Origin: Primulina eburnea
Lineage: Eukaryota; Streptophyta; Magnoliopsida; Lamiales; Gesneriaceae
Reading direction: 5' to 3'
Assembly: GCF_022965805.1 (NCBI RefSeq)
Contig: NC_133108.1
Coordinates: 24,643,545-24,707,544 of the forward strand
DNA: 64,000 nt
How positions within the stretch are numbered: position 1 is the stretch's first letter; every line of letters starts with the position of its first letter. Both the position numbers and the translations under genes were made by a program. The notes beneath the pieces are model-generated. The model searched no databases. It saw only the letters and a list, made by a program, of their open reading frames with translations, and was not told the origin of the DNA. Positions 46,990 through 59,773 of the stretch are shown here, in pieces.

Positions 46990-49900
46990 AGGAAGCACCA
47001 GATGATGTCGTTGCATGTAATTGTTTTTTATGTGGTTATCCTGCTTACGTATTGATTGATACAGGTGCTTCTCATACCTTTATATCTGAAAGATTTGCAT
47101 CGAGTCATGCATTGCTTGTTGAGTCATTATCTGCTATAGTGTCTGTCTCTTCTCCGTTGGGGACATGTTTAATATCAGTGAAGTCTGTGAAACATTGTAT
47201 GCTACAGTATGACGGGCTTGAGATTGAGTTAGATTGCATCGTACTTGGGTTTTCTGATTTTGACTGCATTATCGGTATTGATATGCTAACCAAGTACAGA
47301 GCTACTGTTGACTGTTTTCACAAGATTGTGAGATTCAGGCCGGATATGGCTGATGAGTGGAAATTCTATGGTAACGGTTCTAGATCTAGAATTCCTTTGA
47401 TATCTGTATTGTCTATGAATCGATTATTGCAGAAAGGAGCAGAAGGATTCCTTGTCTATTCAGTTGATTTACTGAAATCCAGTCCATCATTGGCTGATTT
47501 GCCAGTAGTGTGCGAGTTTGCTGATGTATTCCCAGATGAGATTCCAGGTTTGCCTCCGATTCGAGAGATAGACTTCAGCATTGAGTTGGTACCAGGTACA
47601 GTTCGGATTTCTAGAGCTCCGTACAGAATGGCACCATTTGAATTGAAATAATTGAAAGAGCAGTTGGAAGATTTACTGGCCAAGGGATACATTAGACCGA
47701 GTGTTTCTCCTTGGGGTTCTCCAGTATTGTTCGTGAGAAAAAAAGACGGTTCAATGAGACTCTGAATTGACTACCGGCAACTGAACAAGGCTACGGTAAA
47801 GAACAAATACCCTTTGCCTCGTATCGATGATTTATTTGATCAGTTGCAGGGTTCTTCAGTTTATTCCAAGATCGATCTGAGATCTGGATATCATCAGCTG
47901 AGAGTCAGAGATTCTGATATCTCGAAGATAGTGTTCAGAACCAGGTATGGACATTATGATTTTATTGTCATGCCGTTTGGTTTAACAAATGCTCCAGCTA
48001 TATTTATGGGACTGATGAACCGTGTGTTCCAAAGATATCTTGATGATTTCGTGATTATCTTTATCGATGATATTTTGATTTATTCCAAGAATATGATTGA
48101 GCATGCTGAACACTTGAGAACTGTATTGAGAATTCTGAGGGCTGAGAAATTATATGCTAAACTGTCAAAATGTGAGTTTTGGCTGAGACAATTTGTATTT
48201 CTGGGTCATATCATATCCGTAGACGGTATTTCTGTTGATCCCAGTAAAGTTGAGGCCGTGATCAGTTGGCCTAGACCGACATCAGTACCCGAGATTCGTA
48301 GTTTTATGGGTTTGGCAGGATATTATCGATGATTTATCAAAGATTTCTCCAGTATTGCCAAACTGATTACGCAGTTGACTCAGAAGAATGCTCCGTTTGT
48401 GTGGTCAGAAGACTGTGAGTCCAGTTTTCTGGAGTTGAAGAAGAGACTGACTAGTGCTCCGATACTGACTATCCCCTCAGGTACTGGTGATTTCGTTGTG
48501 TATTGTGATGCTTCTCACAGGGGGTTAGGCTGTGTTTTGTTGCAGCGAGGCCATGTCATTGCCTATGCTTCGAGACAGTTGAAGCCACACGAGACTCGAT
48601 ACCGAATTCATGATCTTGAATTGGCAGACATCGTCTTTGCATTGAAAATATGGCGACACTACCTGTACGGTGAGAGGTTTGAGATCTATTCTGATCATAA
48701 AAGCCAGAAATATCTATTTTCACAATAAGAATTGAATATGAGACAGCGAAGATGGCTTGATTTGCTTAAAGATTTTGATTGTGAGATCAAGTACTATCCA
48801 GGAAAGTCCAATGCAGCAGCTGATGCACTGAGTCGTAAGGTATGTTCTTTGTCCTTATTGACTATGGGTGTGTCAAATTTGATCGAAGACTGCTGTTTGT
48901 CTGGATTGGTATTTGAGACAGATTGTAGGCCATTACGATTGTATGTCGTTCAAGTTGAACCAGAGCTGATTTTGAGAATTAAAGAAACTCAGAAAGTTGA
49001 TCAAAATGTACAGAATTCGATATCGATGGTCAGAGCAGGGCATCGATCAGAGTATCAGGTACGTGACAGTGTACTGTATGTGATTAATCGTCTTTTTGTG
49101 CCAGATGTTGCAGATTTGAAACGACAGATATTGTCAAAAGCGCACAGTATTCGATTCAGTATTCATCCTGGTGGTAGAAAAATGTATAATGATTTGAAAA
49201 GACAGTTTTGGTGGAAACAGATGAAAGCTGATATTGCAGAATATGTTTCCAGATGTTTGAAATGCCAACAGGTAAAAGCTGAAAGAAAGAAACCCGAAGG
49301 ATATTACAAAGCTTGTTTATTCCTGAATGGAAATGAGATCACATTTCCATGGACTTTGTGACGAAGCTACCGAGATCCTCCCGAGGTTGCGATGCGATTT
49401 GGGTTGTGATTGACAGACTGACAAAATCTGCATGTTTTATTCCGTACTAGATGACGTACAGACATGACCAGATGGCAGAGATTTATGTCAGAGAATTGGT
49501 CAGATTGCACGAAGTGCCGAAGTCGATTGTTTCAAATCGTGATCCTCGGTTTACTTCGCACTTTTGGCAGAGTTTGCAGCAAGCTCTAGGTACGAAATTA
49601 CATCTGAGTATCGCATATCATCCACAGACCGACGGACAGTCAGAGCGGACTATCCAGACATTGGAGGATATGCTGAGAGCAGTAGTGCTTGATTTTAGCA
49701 CTAGTTGGCAAGATTCTTTGCCACTTTGTGAGTTTTCGTACAACAACAGCTATCAGACGAGTATTGAGATGGCTCCATTCGAAGCATTGTACAGAAAGAA
49801 GTGTCGATCCCCTTTGTATTGGGATGATATCTTTGAGGTTCCTGAGACTGGACCTTTCATGATCAGAGATATGACAGAAAAAGTGAAGATGATTCAGAAA

Positions 49901-50385
49901 AGAATGAAGGCTGCTCCAGACAGACAGGCCAAATATGCCAACATCAGACGACGACCATTGGTATTGAGGCAGGAGACCGAGTATTTTTGAAGTTTTCACC
50001 TTTCCGAGGAGTTGTCAGATTTGGCAAGAAATGAAAACGTCTCCACGATATATTAAGCCGTATGAGATTCTCGAGAAGATAGGAGATCGTGCCTATCGAC
50101 TTGCTTTACCGCCTTCATTATCTGGGATACATGACGTCCTTCATGTATCATTATTAAGGAAATACATGCCAGATGCTTCACATATTATTCAACCAGACGA
50201 GGCCGAATTGGACGAGACATTGAGCTATTTCGAAAAGCCGATTCAGATTCTCGATCGGAAGGAAAAGCAGCTCAGAACGAAGACTATTCCACTTGTGAAG
50301 ATTCAGTGAAGTCATCATGGCATTGAAGAAGCTACCTGGGAGATAGAGTCAGATATGAGACAGAGGTTCCCAGAGTTATTTCACT
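46990..50385 (+). pseudogene. Gypsy pol: protease, RT, RNase H, integrase and tail
   Basis: Protease (LIDTGASHTFISERF, near 47052), linker (VFPDEIPGLPPIREIDFSI), RT ([25 protein letters not shown], catalytic [10 protein letters not shown]) and RNase H ([33 protein letters not shown]) share one frame from 47052 to about 49335. It is broken by TAA 47649-47651, TGA 47763-47765, TGA 48330-48332 and TAA 48726-48728. Two of these are CGA-to-TGA. The integrase zinc region (H..H..CLKCQQVKAE) is intact. A frame shift near 49335, a TAG before 49451 and another shift near 49990 break the integrase core and tail ([40 protein letters not shown]). Confidence 0.93.
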
Positions 50386-50470
50386 GATGTGAGTTTTCTA
50401 TTTAGCTTCTTCTGTATACCTTCTTATCGATATGATTTGATTGTCTGTGATTTCAGGGACAAAATCGTAT

Positions 50471-50486
50471 CTTAGGGGGGGAGAAA
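50471..50486 (+). other. Polypurine tract
   Basis: 'cttagggggggagaaa' lies directly before the 3' LTR. Confidence 0.88.
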
Positions 50487-52353
50487 TGTAATACCCAAGA
50501 TTATTATCCTGATAATCTGTAATTATTTATTTATGATTTGATATGATTATGAAGGATCGTTCCAAGACACGAAATGAGATTGCATGTGAGATTTAATGTG
50601 CGAGGATAGTACCATTCGCGCACATGCGCGACAGAATGTGCGCACATGCGCGAAATGGGCAGAAGACCTCGCGCATGTGCGCGGAGTGAGGGTGCGCATA
50701 TGCGCGAGCTTTGCGAGAAGCATAAAAGAATTCCAGAGAACCTCGCCCATATGCGCGGAGATGAGGCGCGCATATGCGCGAGCTGCCGAGAAGAACAAGG
50801 CCGAGACCAGTAGGTCTCGCGCATATGCGCGGAGGATGGTCGCGCATATGCGCGAGACGTGCAGCACCTAGACTTAACCACTTGGCCTTCACATGAAATA
50901 TAATATGTAAATTAAGTCATTTTCCCTTGAAACATTCAGAAAAAGGAACGAGAATCCTCCCGGGAAAAGCTTCAAGGCTTTGACTTCCAGATTTGATTGT
51001 GTGAAATCCGTTCGTCTAAATTTCAATCCGACTTCGATACTGGGTTTCTATCGACGCAGGCTACAACTAGACGTAAGTTTTCTTAAGTTTTGATATGATT
51101 TGAAATTACGGTATTACCAGAATTGGATATGATTCATATATGGTGCTTCTGATATGTTGAACATCGTATAATTGAAACCGGATTGAAGAACATATACCGT
51201 ATGAAATTGTTATGATTTTCAGAGTTGATTTGATTGAGATTTGATATCAGAATTGTATTGTTATCGATTATGAGATGTTGGGATTAATATCTGATTGATA
51301 TTGTAGTGCTAGGTTTATTAAGATTACGCCGTTATGCCGTTGAAACAGAATTTGATTTAGTTCTGATTGTATCCAGTATTGATTTGAACGAGTATTGATA
51401 TTATACTCCTCGATATTGTCATTGCCCGTTTGAGTTTTGACAGGCTTTTAGTTCGAGACTCGACAGGCTTAAATCAACAGAAAGAAATGTATAAATCAAT
51501 GTTGATACGGGATTGCACAACTCGAGTTTGATTTGACTTGAGTTTCCTTAAATCACATACTAAATTGCCATTCCCTTGATTTGTTGCAGTGTGTGATATT
51601 GATATGCTTATTATATTGATTTATAGCAAAGCATTAGTTAGAGTCTTGGGCAGATATGCCTAGTCTTTGGCAGAACCATCAAGTCATTTGATCTTTTGGT
51701 ATATATCAATGTGCTTAGGAGTAGATCGAATTCTATTGCAGATATTCGATATAGATAGCCAAAGTCTGGGAATAAGTACGTACCACCATCTGGCTGGGGA
51801 AAGTAGGTGGGAGAACGTTGCGTTCTTATTCAACCGGGATCCCTAGATTAGAAATGAGTCGAGTCTGAAGTGACGAGTCTAGAGTTTTATTTATTACTTG
51901 ATATCGATACATGTCTTTCAGATTTGATACTTGCTATTGATATGTGTTTCATGCTTTTATATATGTTTTTATATGACTGCATGTTTACATTATTTATACT
52001 AGGATTATATTCTCACCGGAATTATCCGGCTGTTGTCTTGTTTGTATGTGTACATGACAATAGGTGGGGCAGGACCAGGATCAGGAAGAGGATGAGAGAT
52101 TCAGAATTAGCGTGGAGATCCGGACTTAGAGTAGATTGATTTTCAGTACTTGATATAGTGACTGGACTTTAGTTGAGATAAATAAATGTTGTACAAGACT
52201 TGTACCTTTATATTGATATGTATATCAGATTGATTACATTATGTTTCCGCACTTGCATTTAAAAAAAAATTTATTTCCCACATTACTTAATTGTTATATT
52301 GATTCTTAATAATGATTAAGAAGACGCATTAGGTTCGGAGGTTCGGGTCCACA
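50487..52353 (+). repeat. 3' LTR of the 8.5 kb gypsy element
   Basis: Starts TGTAATACCCAAG and ends GGTTCGGGTCCACA. It is clearly the partner of 43829-45686, with scattered differences. Confidence 0.93.
50615..50862. repeat. CGCGCATATGCGCG array in the 3' LTR
   Basis: The same eight sites as the 5' LTR, better preserved: GCGCATATGCGCGAGC and TCTCGCGCATATGCGCGG are intact here. Confidence 0.9.
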
Positions 52354-52358
52354 CGCGA

Positions 52359-52608
52359 GACCTACTGTCTCCGCACATAAACTAACATCTTTCTCGCGCA
52401 AATGCGTGCCCTGTCTCGCGCATATGCGCGAGGTCTTCTGCCATGCTCGCGCATATGCGTGCCTCTTCTCGCGCATATGCGCGAGGTGTTCTGTCCTCGC
52501 ACATATAACATGCCTTCGTCTTATCTTTCTCGGTTTATTTCCTTTATTATCACATCAATTTATCAATTAATTATTTCTGATTACAATAATATAATCTCGG
52601 GCATTACA
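52359..52608 (-). repeat. 3' LTR of the minus-strand gypsy element, proximal part, with rest of array
   Basis: Continues the LTR interrupted at 43828. The palindrome array goes on to about 52500 (CGCGCATATGCGCGAGG and relatives). The LTR then ends, in plus orientation, with CTCGGGCATTACA at 52608, the reverse complement of the family start TGTAATGCCCGAG. The polypurine tract (reverse of cccccctctaaaa) follows at 52609-52628, proving this is a 3' LTR. Confidence 0.9.
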
Positions 52609-52639
52609 ATTCCCCCCTCTAAAATCTGATTTCATCCCC

Positions 52640-53670
52640 GAAATCACAGGCAATCAAATCAGATAAGGTAGGAAATATATCAGAAGCTGAATAAGAAACT
52701 AACATCAATAAAACAACTCTGGAAATTTCGTCTCATGTCTGATTCAGTCTCCCAACTAGCTTATTCGATGCCATGACGACTCCACTGAACTTTCACAAGC
52801 GGAATAATCTTCGTTCTGAGTTGCTTTTCTTTACAATCGAGAATCTGGATCGGTTTTTCAAAATAACTCAGTGTTTCATCAAGTTCGGCCTCGTTTGGCT
52901 GAAGAATATGAGAAGCATTAGGAATATATTTCCGCAACATAGATATATGAAATACATCAAGTATTCCAGATAGAGATGGAGGAATAGCGAGTCGATAGGC
53001 ACGATCACCTATCTTCTCCAGAATCTCATATGGCCCCATTTATCGTGGAGATAATTTCCCTTTCTTGTCAAATCTGACAACGCCTCTGAAAGGAGAAATC
53101 TTCAGAAATACTCTGTCTGGTGCCTCAAATACCAACGGTCGTCATCGAACATTGGCGTATTTGGCCTGTCTATCTTGAGCTGTCTTCATTCTTTGACGAA
53201 TCAGTTTCACTTTCTCAGTCATATCTCGAGTCATATCAGGTCTAATCTCAGGTACCTTGGAGATATCATCCCAATAAAGAGGGGATCTGCACTTCTTGCC
53301 ATACAACGCTTCAAATGGAGCCATCTTTATACTCGTCTGATAGCTGTTTTTGTAAAAAAATTCACAAAGTGGTAGAGAATCTTGCCAACTAGTGCCAAAA
53401 TCTAGCACTACAGCTCTAACAATATCTTCCAATGTCTGGATAGTCCGCTTTGAATGTCCGTCTGTCTGTGGATGATATGCGGTAATCAGATGTAACTTCG
53501 TACCTAGAGCTTTTTGCAAACTGTGCTAAAATTGCGAAGTAAATCGAAGATCACAATATGATACAATAGACTTTGGCACTCTGTGCAATCTGACCACTTC
53601 TCTAACATAAATTTCTGCCATATGGTCAAGTTTGTACGTCATCTTGTACGGAATAAAACATGTTGATTTG
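52640..53670 (-). pseudogene. Integrase and C-terminal tail of the minus-strand gypsy element
   Basis: On the minus strand: integrase 'KALGTKLHLITAYHPQTDGH' and 'KMAPFEALYGKKCRSPLYW' (53519-53142), then the tail 'MGPYEILEKIGDRAYRLAIP', 'RKYIPNASHI' and 'DETLSYFEKPIQILDCKEK' (53039-52761). It is closely similar to the element at 43829-52353. Upstream pol is missing: the match stops near 53670, and about 30 unrelated bases lead into the next LTR. Confidence 0.9.
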
Positions 53671-53701
53671 GTAGGAAATCATTAATGCCCTAGATTATAT
53701 T

Positions 53702-55482
53702 TGTAATGCCCGAGAATTTGATTATCGTAATTTGTTATGAGATTATTGAATTAAATAGATATAATTACAGATGGGCTATTACGAGACCAGATGGGGCAAA
53801 GCATATAAATTATGCAAGTTTTGGGCAGAACTATTGGCGCCCGAGCGGTAGAAAATGACCGCCCGAGCGCCAATGTCCAACAAAATGATGTTCGGGCAGA
53901 AGATGTGGCGACCAGGCGGTAGTTTATGACCGCCCGAGCGCCAATGCATGGTATATGCGGGCAGAACCTTCCGCGCCATGGCGGTAGATCTTGACCACCC
54001 GAGCGCCGAATGAGCGCCCGGGCGGATATTTATTACCGCCCGAGCACCAACAAGGATGGAAAGGATTACGAGAGAAGGTTTCAGAAGCTTACGAAGAAAT
54101 CCTTACGCCTTTATATTTCAATCCGTCCGTCAGATTTTGAATCCGACTTTAGTATTCTGTTCCTATCGTCACAGGCTACAAGTGGACGTAAGTTTTACTA
54201 TGTTTTGATATGTCTTGAAATTATGATGTTGAAGGAATCGGATATGATTCATATATGGTGTTTCTGACATATTAGACATCGTATAATTGAAATCGGATTG
54301 AAGAACGGACACCGTATAGAATTGTTATGAATTTCAGAGTTGAATTGATTGGGACATGATATTAGATTTGTACCGTTATTGATTTTGAGTTGGGAGAATT
54401 GATATATGTTGTTCAGTGTTGTTGGATACATTGAAACTACGCTGCTATGCCGTCGAATAGTATCAAGATTGATTACAGATTTTTATATGTGTTGATTTGG
54501 AATTAGAAATTGATAGAATGCATATGGATTATGTTATTTCAGATTTGATATTGACAGATTCGTCTTTGAGGCTTCGACTACGACACAGATTGCGCGACGA
54601 AAGGTATAATTCATGTTTTGTTTGGGGAAGACACAACTCAAATGAGATTCAATTTGAGTTTCCCAACAAAATCACATACTAGATTTATTGTTTCTCTCTT
54701 TGATATGATTTGGATTTGTTTATAGATTTATATTCAAATCTCTTGATATAATCATGCTTTGTCTATAGATTTATATTCAAGCATTGAGATAGGAGAGTCA
54801 TTGACAGAATTGTCAAACTAGACGTTCGGTGTATCGACGCATAGGAGCAGATTTCCTCCGATTGTAGACATTCGATACAGACACGACCGAAGTCTAGGAG
54901 TAAGACGTACAGTTACCCCGATTGGGAGGGTAGGTAACAGACAGTGACGTTTTATTCACCCCGGGATCCCTAGAGTAGAGTCGAGTTGAGAAAAGACATG
55001 ATTTGATTTGTATTGCATGCTTATATAGACTGGTTTCATAGACTATGCAACCCATTATTATTGCTTTTATGCATGATTCATGAATTTATGTTAGCATGTA
55101 TACATGTTTTATACTGGGATTTATTCCCACCGGAGTTTCCGGCTGTTGTTATGTCTGTATGTGTGCATAACAACAGGTGGGGCAGGATATGGGTCACGAC
55201 AGAGATGAGATCGAGATAGCGTGGTGACTACGGGCGCAGAAGATGACTAGTGGCTCTTATTAGACTTGGACTACTTGTAATTTGTATTTTGTATTAAACA
55301 CTAGTTTGGATTGATGTATTAGAATAAGACATGTTTGTATGTTTATAAAATAAGACATAGAACTCTTTTGTGCTTGATTTCTAAACATTAGAATAAATGT
55401 TAAAAAGCGAAAATTTGACCCACATTTTCTCACAGATCCAAATAATCCCAGATCGAATCGATTTAGAGCCCGGGTCCCCACA
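53702..55482 (+). repeat. 5' LTR of a gypsy element (1.8 kb)
   Basis: Starts TGTAATGCCCGAG, ends CGGGTCCCCACA and is followed by the primer binding site at 55488-55499. The part from about 54660 to the end is nearly the same as 63420-64000, but the array near its start is of another class. Confidence 0.93.
53829..54046. repeat. GCGCCCGAGCGGTA/TGACCGCCCGAGCGC array
   Basis: Four pairs of facing half-sites, each GGCGCCCGAGCGGTA, a short AT spacer and TGACCGCCCGAGCGCC, forming imperfect hairpins. Pairs are separated by spacers such as 'gggcagaac'. Decayed sites (GGCGACCAGGCGG, CGCGCCATGGCGG) keep the pairing outline. Confidence 0.88.
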
Positions 55483-55487
55483 ACAGG

Positions 55488-55499
55488 TGGTATCAGAGC
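55488..55499 (+). other. Primer binding site (initiator tRNA-Met type)
   Basis: TGGTATCAGAGC lies five bases after the LTR. Confidence 0.9.
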
Positions 55500-55741
55500 A
55501 GTAGGTTCTGTAGACTGAGATAGAATAGAATGAGCGGGGTAGATCGAGTCATCTTCATTGCTTTTGATGTGCTAGCATGATTTATTGCTTTCCTTATTAT
55601 ATGTTGTATTGTATATGAGTTGATTTACAGCATATAATTGCAAAGACTGAATCAGAACCGATTCTGGATCAGAGGTATATGATCAGAGGAGGGCTGAGAC
55701 AACTTGTATAGACTGTGTACTAACCTGTTTGATAACCAGAT

Positions 55742-56061
55742 ATGCCGCCTAGAAGGATACCGCAACCAGCTGCAGGACAAGTGCCAGAACAGGGGAGTAC
55801 GTCAGGTACTGAGATGGACGTAACCGCTACCCCGATGGAGACTCTGTTGAAGCGGTTTCAGTCATTTCGACCCCCAACTTTGAAAGGCACTGAGAATGCA
55901 GCGGATTGCGAAAGCTGGCTGGATGATATAGAAATGTTATTTGAATCACTTGCCTATACAGATGAACGTAGAGTAAAGCTGATTGAGCATCAATTGCAAG
56001 AAGTGGACAAGAGTTGGTGGCTAACGGCGAAACGAGCCCTAGAACATCGAGGTATTGATAT
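55742..56061 (+). pseudogene. Gypsy gag, N-terminal part, cut by a copia insertion
   Basis: Open from MPPRRIPQPAAGQ through 'METLLKRFQSFRPPTLKGTE' and 'WLDDIEMLFESLAYTDERRV' to 'ALEHRGIDI', about 106 codons without a stop. At 56062 the frame runs into the second copia LTR. This is the best preserved gypsy gag of the window; the rest of the gene lies beyond the window, if it survives. Confidence 0.9.
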
Positions 56062-57176
56062 TGTTAGAGTAGGTGCCCGTCGAGCCAAGTGTTGGCCGAG
56101 TGTTCACAATGAAACTCTATGTATAAGCAATCTTTATTTTAATAATATTTGAAATTATTGTTTTGGCAAATCTTTATCTGTATACCCATGCTAGTTGCAT
56201 AGATAAAGCCCTTGAATATACAAATAGTAGAAAGAATATGAGATGCTCATATGATAAGTATCATGAAACTCATATTTGGAATACAGTATATTCTAAACGG
56301 TTCCTAGTCGATTCAGCCGCCGCTAAGAAGGATATAGGCCGCTAGAGTTCGAGACTAGTATCTGCGATGTGAGTACCATGTTTCATTGGTAGGGGACATT
56401 GTGAAGTCCGAGCATGTAGATAGGTGCTCCTGGTAGAGTGCACTGAACAACCCTCCATAAAGGACTTTCCAAGTGGTTCTCACTTATCGAGTGGAAATGT
56501 CCTAGTTTATGGTTGTACACCATTAGTCCTTATCACCCAGGACAACATTGAGACTCTATGTGCTAGAATTACACTTTGACTTGTTTACCGACTCTCAAGG
56601 GGTCATCAGGTGGCAAGGTTGGGTATTCTGTCGAAACATATAGGAGTCGATCCATTGTAGTCGGGGATTCACCACTTACCTTCGGGTATGGATATCCTAT
56701 GTGTTCTCATGTGTATGTAGGTTGAAATCTCTGATCAGATTATGGTGGTAATTATGAAAGGGGTTTCATAGATTACACCATCGATGAAACTACAACATGA
56801 CACATAGTATCGATTCATTGACAACTCTCGATATACCAATGATTGTCAAATCGGTCGGGATATATGAGTTGAAGACACCGTACTGTACGCTAACCATAAT
56901 TGAATGGTTTTTGCAGGCACTATCATTTGATACCTAGGGAATCATGTAAGCGATGCTGCTAGGCGTTTAACATGATTGGTTGGGTACTATCAGACTTGAG
57001 TTCTGACGTTCTTGTTATCAAGGAGTTGATAAGTAAGAATGGAGCAATTGGGGTATGCTCATATAAGGACATGTTTAGTCCGAATCACATGGAGATGTGA
57101 ACCTACGGCTAGTTGTATCAATGAACCATTGAGGGCCACACAAGTACTAGCTTTCTAGATCCCGTTGAGAAGAGAA

Positions 57177-57520
57177 ATAGTTCAATGTGTTGAACGGCTT
57201 ATAAAGGAGTTTATAAGCGTAAGGAAAATTAGAAGTTTGACTTCTATAAAGGAGAAATTAGTTCAATGTGTTGAACGGCTTATAAATGAGTTTATAAGCG
57301 TAAAGGAAAAATAGAAGTATGACTTCTATGAGAGAAATGTAAATTTTAATTGAGGAAGTGTTCCTAAATTAAAAGTTGGCCAAACGAGTAATGTATTTGA
57401 AAATTGTGATTTTCATAAACATTATTATGGACTAAATTAAATTAATTCAAGTGTTGAATTAATTAAACACTAGTGGATTTAGTAGAGTCCAAATAATTAA
57501 ATTAATTCAAGTGTTGGATT
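57177..57520. repeat. Row of short hairpins in the second copia LTR
   Basis: Units are GTTCAA-tgtg-TTGAAC (twice), CTTATAAA-(4 bases)-TTTATAAG (twice), AGAAGT-(3 bases)-ACTTCT (twice) and TTAATTCAA-gtg-TTGAATTAA (57436 and about 57500). The position in the LTR matches the hairpin row of the first copia element, but the stem sequences differ. Confidence 0.85.
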
Positions 57521-59263
57521 AATTAAACAACATTGGACCTTGTAGAGCCCAATTAGAAATAATTATTAAATTAGTGGGCTTGAGTAAAATCAAGTAAAGT
57601 TTTAAATGGACTCAAATGTGTTTGAGACATTTAAATAAAGTCCATGGGCCTTGTAATTGTTACAAGCCCAAATAGAATGTGCATGGGGAGGTGAAGGGTT
57701 GGGAGACAACTTTTTCAATATCCAAGGCATGGCATGCAACTTTTTTTACTCAACTTTTCCCACAACCAAAAAAATGTCTCTCCTTCTCTCCTAGCATGAA
57801 TAGTGGCCGAAATTACTATTCGTTCTCCGTCATTTTTCTTTCTTCAATTGTTGAGGAAAGCCTACACTTCTCAATGAAAAATAATCTAATTTTTCTAGTG
57901 CAAAATTAGGGTGGTTCTAGCTAGTTGGTGGTGGGCCTAATTTTGAAAGAAAGATTCGAGAACAAGGTGAAGCTTGTAGATTGTCTTGCGATCAAGAGCT
58001 TAGTTGTATATCAACTAAGTTGGAGCCATAATCAATATCAAGAGATTGATAGGTAATTTCTAAACACACTATGAATGTCATATTTTGTGTTTATTGTATT
58101 TGCTACACATTAAATCAAGGTGGCCGAAAATATTCATGAAAAATATTCATGGGCCTTGATGTTGTTGGGCCATTAGATGGTTAACATATTTGTGAATTTT
58201 AAATGGGCCAAAATGTTTTTGGTGAAAAATTAGTTTTTGGGCCCTTAAGTTTAAAATTACAAAAGTTGCAAATATTTTCTCATGAAATAAATATTTTAAG
58301 TTGGACTTTAAATATTTATAGTAAATGGTGATTTACAAGAAATTCGGTTATAAATAAATTAATTGGAAAGTTGACAAAGGTGTTTGTATACTTTGTTAAT
58401 TTAGTTTATAATCGTGGCGGTTAGTGATTGGATCAAGATATATAATATTGGATCAATTAATTATTGTGTTAATTAATTGATGGTGCATGATATGTGATAT
58501 TGTGCATGAAGGATGATCAAAAGCCCAAGCCCAATTTGCTAGGTGTATGCTAGGATATTTTGTGATGAATGATTGTAATAATTATCAATTTATAAAGTGG
58601 GCTTGGTTTATGGCCCGTTCTGTAACGTACCGTACTTTCCAAACTCAAAATTTGCGGAAAAATTTAAAATTTTCTTAAACATAAAATAACCTTCAAAGTT
58701 TGCCATGAAATATCTCAACCAAGTCCCCCATAAGAAATGGTTGTTCAAAATAACCACAATAAAATTTGCTCACAAAAGTTTTGCTCAAAGTATTTCCATC
58801 AAAATATGAAATCAGAGTAAATTAACATTTGCGTAAAAACATAAACTTTGCGGTCCTCGGGTTATCTTCCCGCTCAGTCCAAGCCTGCCCCTTGGTCGCC
58901 ACCTCCTGTCTCCTCATCCACATACTCACCTGCATCGATCAAGTCTAGTGAGTCTAAAGACTCAACACGTATAAACTGGAATAACGAGTACTACGTAATA
59001 AAATCGCATGCACTTTAAAATAGAACATACATACTTGAAACTTGAACTTGAAAAATGAACTTGAACATACGTACGTACATAACTAGACGTGCCATCAACA
59101 TAAACTTTCATAAACATACTGCATACTTGAACATACATAACTTCATCATTTTGCGTAGAGGATGTTTCAAAGCAAGTGACCCATAACGTAATAAACGCCT
59201 GATCAGACAAACCACAGTACTGGGCTGACAGAGACGTATCCACTGCCATATACATGAGATCCC

Positions 59264-59395
59264 CGTTCATAATTTAACTGGCTGGTTGGTCTCCGTTCAT
59301 AATTTAACGCTTTCCAACCACGATCTAACCCGTTCATAATTTAACTGGCGGATTGGTCCCCGTTCATAATTTAACGCTTTTCAATCATAAACATA
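59264..59395. repeat. Tandem CGTTCATAATTTAAC copies
   Basis: Four copies of 'cgttcataatttaac' at about 59264, 59291, 59329 and 59361, alternating with 'tggctggttggt' and 'gctttccaa' spacers. This is a two-part unit of about 65 bases, duplicated. Confidence 0.8.
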
Positions 59396-59773
59396 ATTTG
59401 GTCACAAGACATTTAGCATACCTCCAAAAACGTAAAATATTTCCTTTGCACGTCATCATACTTACTTGGCGTTGCGGGATTCGTTGGATCTCACTTTGGG
59501 CCGCTACTGCACAAACTAACATAAATTTTAAATACTTAACTTGCATGCCTTAGACGTAGGTACTCGATCTCACCACCAAAGTGAATAAGTAGCTTAGGAC
59601 ATTCTAGTTCGCTCCTGGCTTGACCTCGTTTAATCATCATACTAAACCATGACGTAAAACCACAAAACAAATCCTATATTTTTACATAAATAAATTTTAA
59701 TCATGATACTAAACCATGATATAGAACCCCGAAGTAAATCCTAAAAAAAAAATATATATATATTTTTTAAAAG

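Larger units (their letters stand above)
43829..52353 (+). mobile_element. Full-length but decayed Ty3/gypsy retrotransposon (8.5 kb)
   Basis: 5' LTR 43829-45686, primer binding site 45692-45703, gag from 45947, pol to about 50380, polypurine tract 50471-50486 and 3' LTR 50487-52353. The flanks 43824-43828 and 52354-52358 are both CGCGA, a perfect 5-bp duplication. The domain order protease, RT, RNase H, integrase is that of Ty3/gypsy, with a C-terminal 'RKYMPDASHI' chromovirus-type tail. It sits in the palindrome array of a minus-strand LTR of its own family. Several stops and frameshifts make it inactive. Confidence 0.95.
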
